The notes below the pieces were generated by a model that ran no database searches, had not been told where the DNA came from, and saw only the letters and a list, made by a program, of their open reading frames with translations. Positions 5,611-6,978 of a DNA stretch of 6,978 nucleotides are shown here, piece by piece. Location: positions 1-6,978 of the forward strand of contig JAFYKS010000049.1 in the NCBI GenBank assembly GCA_017537495.1, in the 5' to 3' direction. Source of the DNA: Bacillota bacterium (GTDB lineage Bacteria; Bacillota; Clostridia; Peptostreptococcales; Anaerovoracaceae). A program made the position numbers and the translations under genes. The stretch's first letter is position 1. Each line of letters begins with the position of its first letter.

Positions 5611-6345
5611 TTACCCCTCTGCACCTGTAGAGTCAAGTGCTTTTTTTACATCCCGAATCAGTTCCTTAATATAACGGACGCGGTTTTTCTGATTCTGCAT
5701 AGCAGGTCCGCTCTGCTCACCCTTTTCCATGTTTTCCAAAATCTCTTCTTCCAGCTTCAGCTTCATACCAAGGTATTCTTCTGTCAGCGGATTTAAGAAA
5801 TCCAGCAGTCTGCGCGGATATTCCCACTCAATCCGTTCCGGACCAAGATCGCCCAGACATGCCTTTTCGATTGGAACTACGGTCAGAATCGGCCAGATGT
5901 AACGGCCTTCACGCACCAGTTTCTCGTTGGAAATGCTCATGCAGTTATTGTAAATCCAGTGACGGAGCTCTCCAATGTCCTTACGGGGCTGGAGAACCAG
6001 CTTCTTATAGGACCAGGTCTTTTCGATATCTTCGCCCAGGATTTCCTTCATCAGTGTACCGCCCATGCCGGCGATAACGACAACATCCACTTCACCTGGC
6101 TCGATTACCTTCAGTCCATCACCCAGACGGCAGTCAAACTCCACTCCGGGATGAGACTCCGCACCATTGGATTTTGCACGGTCCAATGGCCCTTGATTTA
6201 CATCAGCCAAAATGACCTTCGGACATACTCCCTGCTCCCAGAGGGCAACCGGAAGGAAACCATGGTCTGTTCCGATGTCAGCCATGGTTTCGCCTTTTTC
6301 TATTTCATTTGCAATCGCCGCAAGACGCGGTGTTAACTGTATCAT
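5611..6345 (-). CDS. trmK: tRNA (adenine(22)-N(1))-methyltransferase TrmK
   Basis: 244 residues, close to the usual 220-240. TrmK uses S-adenosylmethionine to methylate N1 of adenine 22 in the D-loop of tRNAs (serine tRNA is the studied substrate). The Rossmann-type methyltransferase domain covers about 1-165: motif I is MADIGTDHGFLP (21-32), an acidic strand end ILADVNQGPLDRAK (45-58) should contact the cofactor ribose, then RLGDGL (73-78), IAGMGG (91-96) and LVLQPRKD (116-123). The C-terminal part, about 165-235, is rich in charged heptads (EEYLGMKLKLEEEILENMEK), matching the coiled-coil tail of the family. It starts 15 bases after the sigma stop. The AAAGGA binding site overlaps that stop, 11 bases before ATG, slightly long. 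The order sigma-trmK-nif3 supports the assignment. Confidence 0.95.
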   Translation of the reverse strand: MIQLTPRLAAIANEIEKGETMADIGTDHGFLPVALWEQGVCPKVILADVNQGPLDRAKSNGAESHPGVEFDCRLGDGLKVIEPGEVDVVVIAGMGGTLMKEILGEDIEKTWSYKKLVLQPRKDIGELRHWIYNNCMSISNEKLVREGRYIWPILTVVPIEKACLGDLGPERIEWEYPRRLLDFLNPLTEEYLGMKLKLEEEILENMEKGEQSGPAMQNQKNRVRYIKELIRDVKKALDSTGAEG

Positions 6346-6360
6346 AATTCAAGTATTCCT

Positions 6361-6978
6361 TTATTCCAGGTAATCCTTCAGCTTCTTGCTTCTGCTTGGG
6401 TGGCGCAGCTTGCGCAGTGCCTTTGCTTCAATCTGACGGATACGCTCTCTGGTAACGTCAAATTCCTTGCCTACTTCTTCCAGAGTTCTTGCTCTGCCGT
6501 CTTCCAGACCGAAACGCAGCTTCAGAACCTTCTGTTCTCTTTCAGTCAGAGTATCCAGAACTTCCACCAGCTGTTCCTTCAGCATGGAGAATGCTGCTGC
6601 TTCTGCAGGCGCAGGAACATCATCATCCGGAATGAAGTCACCCAGATGGCTGTCTTCTTCTTCACCGATTGGAGTTTCCAGAGAAACAGGCTCCTGTGCA
6701 ATCTTCTGAATTTCACGAACCTTATCTACAGACAGACCCATTTCCACTGCGATTTCTTCAGGAGATGGCTCTCTGCCGTAAGTCTGCAGCAGCTGACGGG
6801 ATACACGAATCAGCTTATTGATGGTTTCAACCATATGAACCGGAATACGGATGGTTCTGGCCTGGTCAGCAATGGAACGTGTAATAGCCTGACGGATCCA
6901 CCAGGTTGCGTAAGTGGAGAACTTGTAACCCTTACGGTAATCAAACTTATCTACAGCCTTAATCAGCCCCAGGTTACC
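6361..6978 (-). CDS. rpoD: Primary (housekeeping) RNA polymerase sigma factor, N-terminus outside window
   Basis: The last 205 residues of the sigma-70 housekeeping factor (SigA/RpoD), which directs RNA polymerase to -10/-35 promoters. The reading frame is open through the right edge: visible residues 1-49 begin [20 protein letters not shown] and continue [20 protein letters not shown], region 2.2-2.4 with the promoter-melting and -10 reading residues. Region 3 runs about 50-125. Region 4 ends with the -35 reading helix-turn-helix at 165-192 ([20 protein letters not shown]), then [20 protein letters not shown]. The near-invariant region 2.4 and RERIRQIE segment identify a group 1 factor rather than an alternative sigma. 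The ATG at 6832-6834 lies inside region 3 and is not a start. Neighbouring trmK and nif3 match the dnaG-sigA-trmK layout of Bacillota. Confidence 0.97.
   Translation of the reverse strand, partial: GNLGLIKAVDKFDYRKGYKFSTYATWWIRQAITRSIADQARTIRIPVHMVETINKLIRVSRQLLQTYGREPSPEEIAVEMGLSVDKVREIQKIAQEPVSLETPIGEEEDSHLGDFIPDDDVPAPAEAAAFSMLKEQLVEVLDTLTEREQKVLKLRFGLEDGRARTLEEVGKEFDVTRERIRQIEAKALRKLRHPSRSKKLKDYLE

Noticed and set aside
6361..6834. Sigma factor starting at the ATG at 6832-6834
   Set aside because: The frame stays open upstream to the window edge and encodes conserved region 2 ([16 protein letters not shown]), so this ATG is internal and the gene is cut by the window edge.

Overview
The window reads as chromosomal DNA of a moderate-GC Gram-positive anaerobe of the class Clostridia (Bacillota). 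This rests on three things: the primary sigma factor - trmK - nif3/yqfO gene order typical of Bacillota, a type A RNase P RNA, and a secreted VWA/Cna-B surface protein of the kind common in gut Clostridia. The genus cannot be fixed from the sequence alone. Every supported gene lies on the minus strand, so transcription runs from high to low coordinates.

Right-hand housekeeping block, in transcription order: the 3' two thirds or so of rpoD/sigA (6361-6978, running off the right edge), trmK (5611-6345), a nif3/DUF34 gene (4810-5604), and an unnamed 38-codon single-span membrane protein gene (4678-4794). Gaps are 6 to 15 bases, and the ribosome binding sites overlap or abut the preceding stop codons, so this is a compact operon. 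RNase P RNA (rnpB, about 4309-4660) starts only about 18-20 bases after the small gene. It is closed by a strong intrinsic terminator at 4228-4276. The block therefore couples transcription initiation (sigma), tRNA modification (TrmK), a metal-binding conserved protein, a mini membrane protein and tRNA 5' maturation.

Left-hand block: after a roughly 250-base intergenic region there is one very long gene (1-3978) that runs off the left edge with no stop in 1326 codons. It encodes an exported surface adhesin: signal peptide, a von Willebrand factor A domain with a cysteine/histidine-rich insertion directly after the metal-binding DxSxS motif, a linker region, a SpaA-like domain, and at least seven tandem Cna-B repeats with the Lys/Glu/Asn pattern expected of self-formed isopeptide bonds. 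Its promoter region has a consensus -10 box, no recognisable -35, and a perfect 11-bp tandem direct repeat over the -35 position. That layout suggests control by a response-regulator activator.

The points most worth following up are the Cys/His insertion in the VWA metal-site loop, the direct-repeat operator, the small membrane protein and its overlap with a possible rnpB promoter, and the low-complexity insertion in Cna-B repeat 5. Nothing seen supports a CRISPR array, insertion sequence, prophage or tRNA gene in this window.
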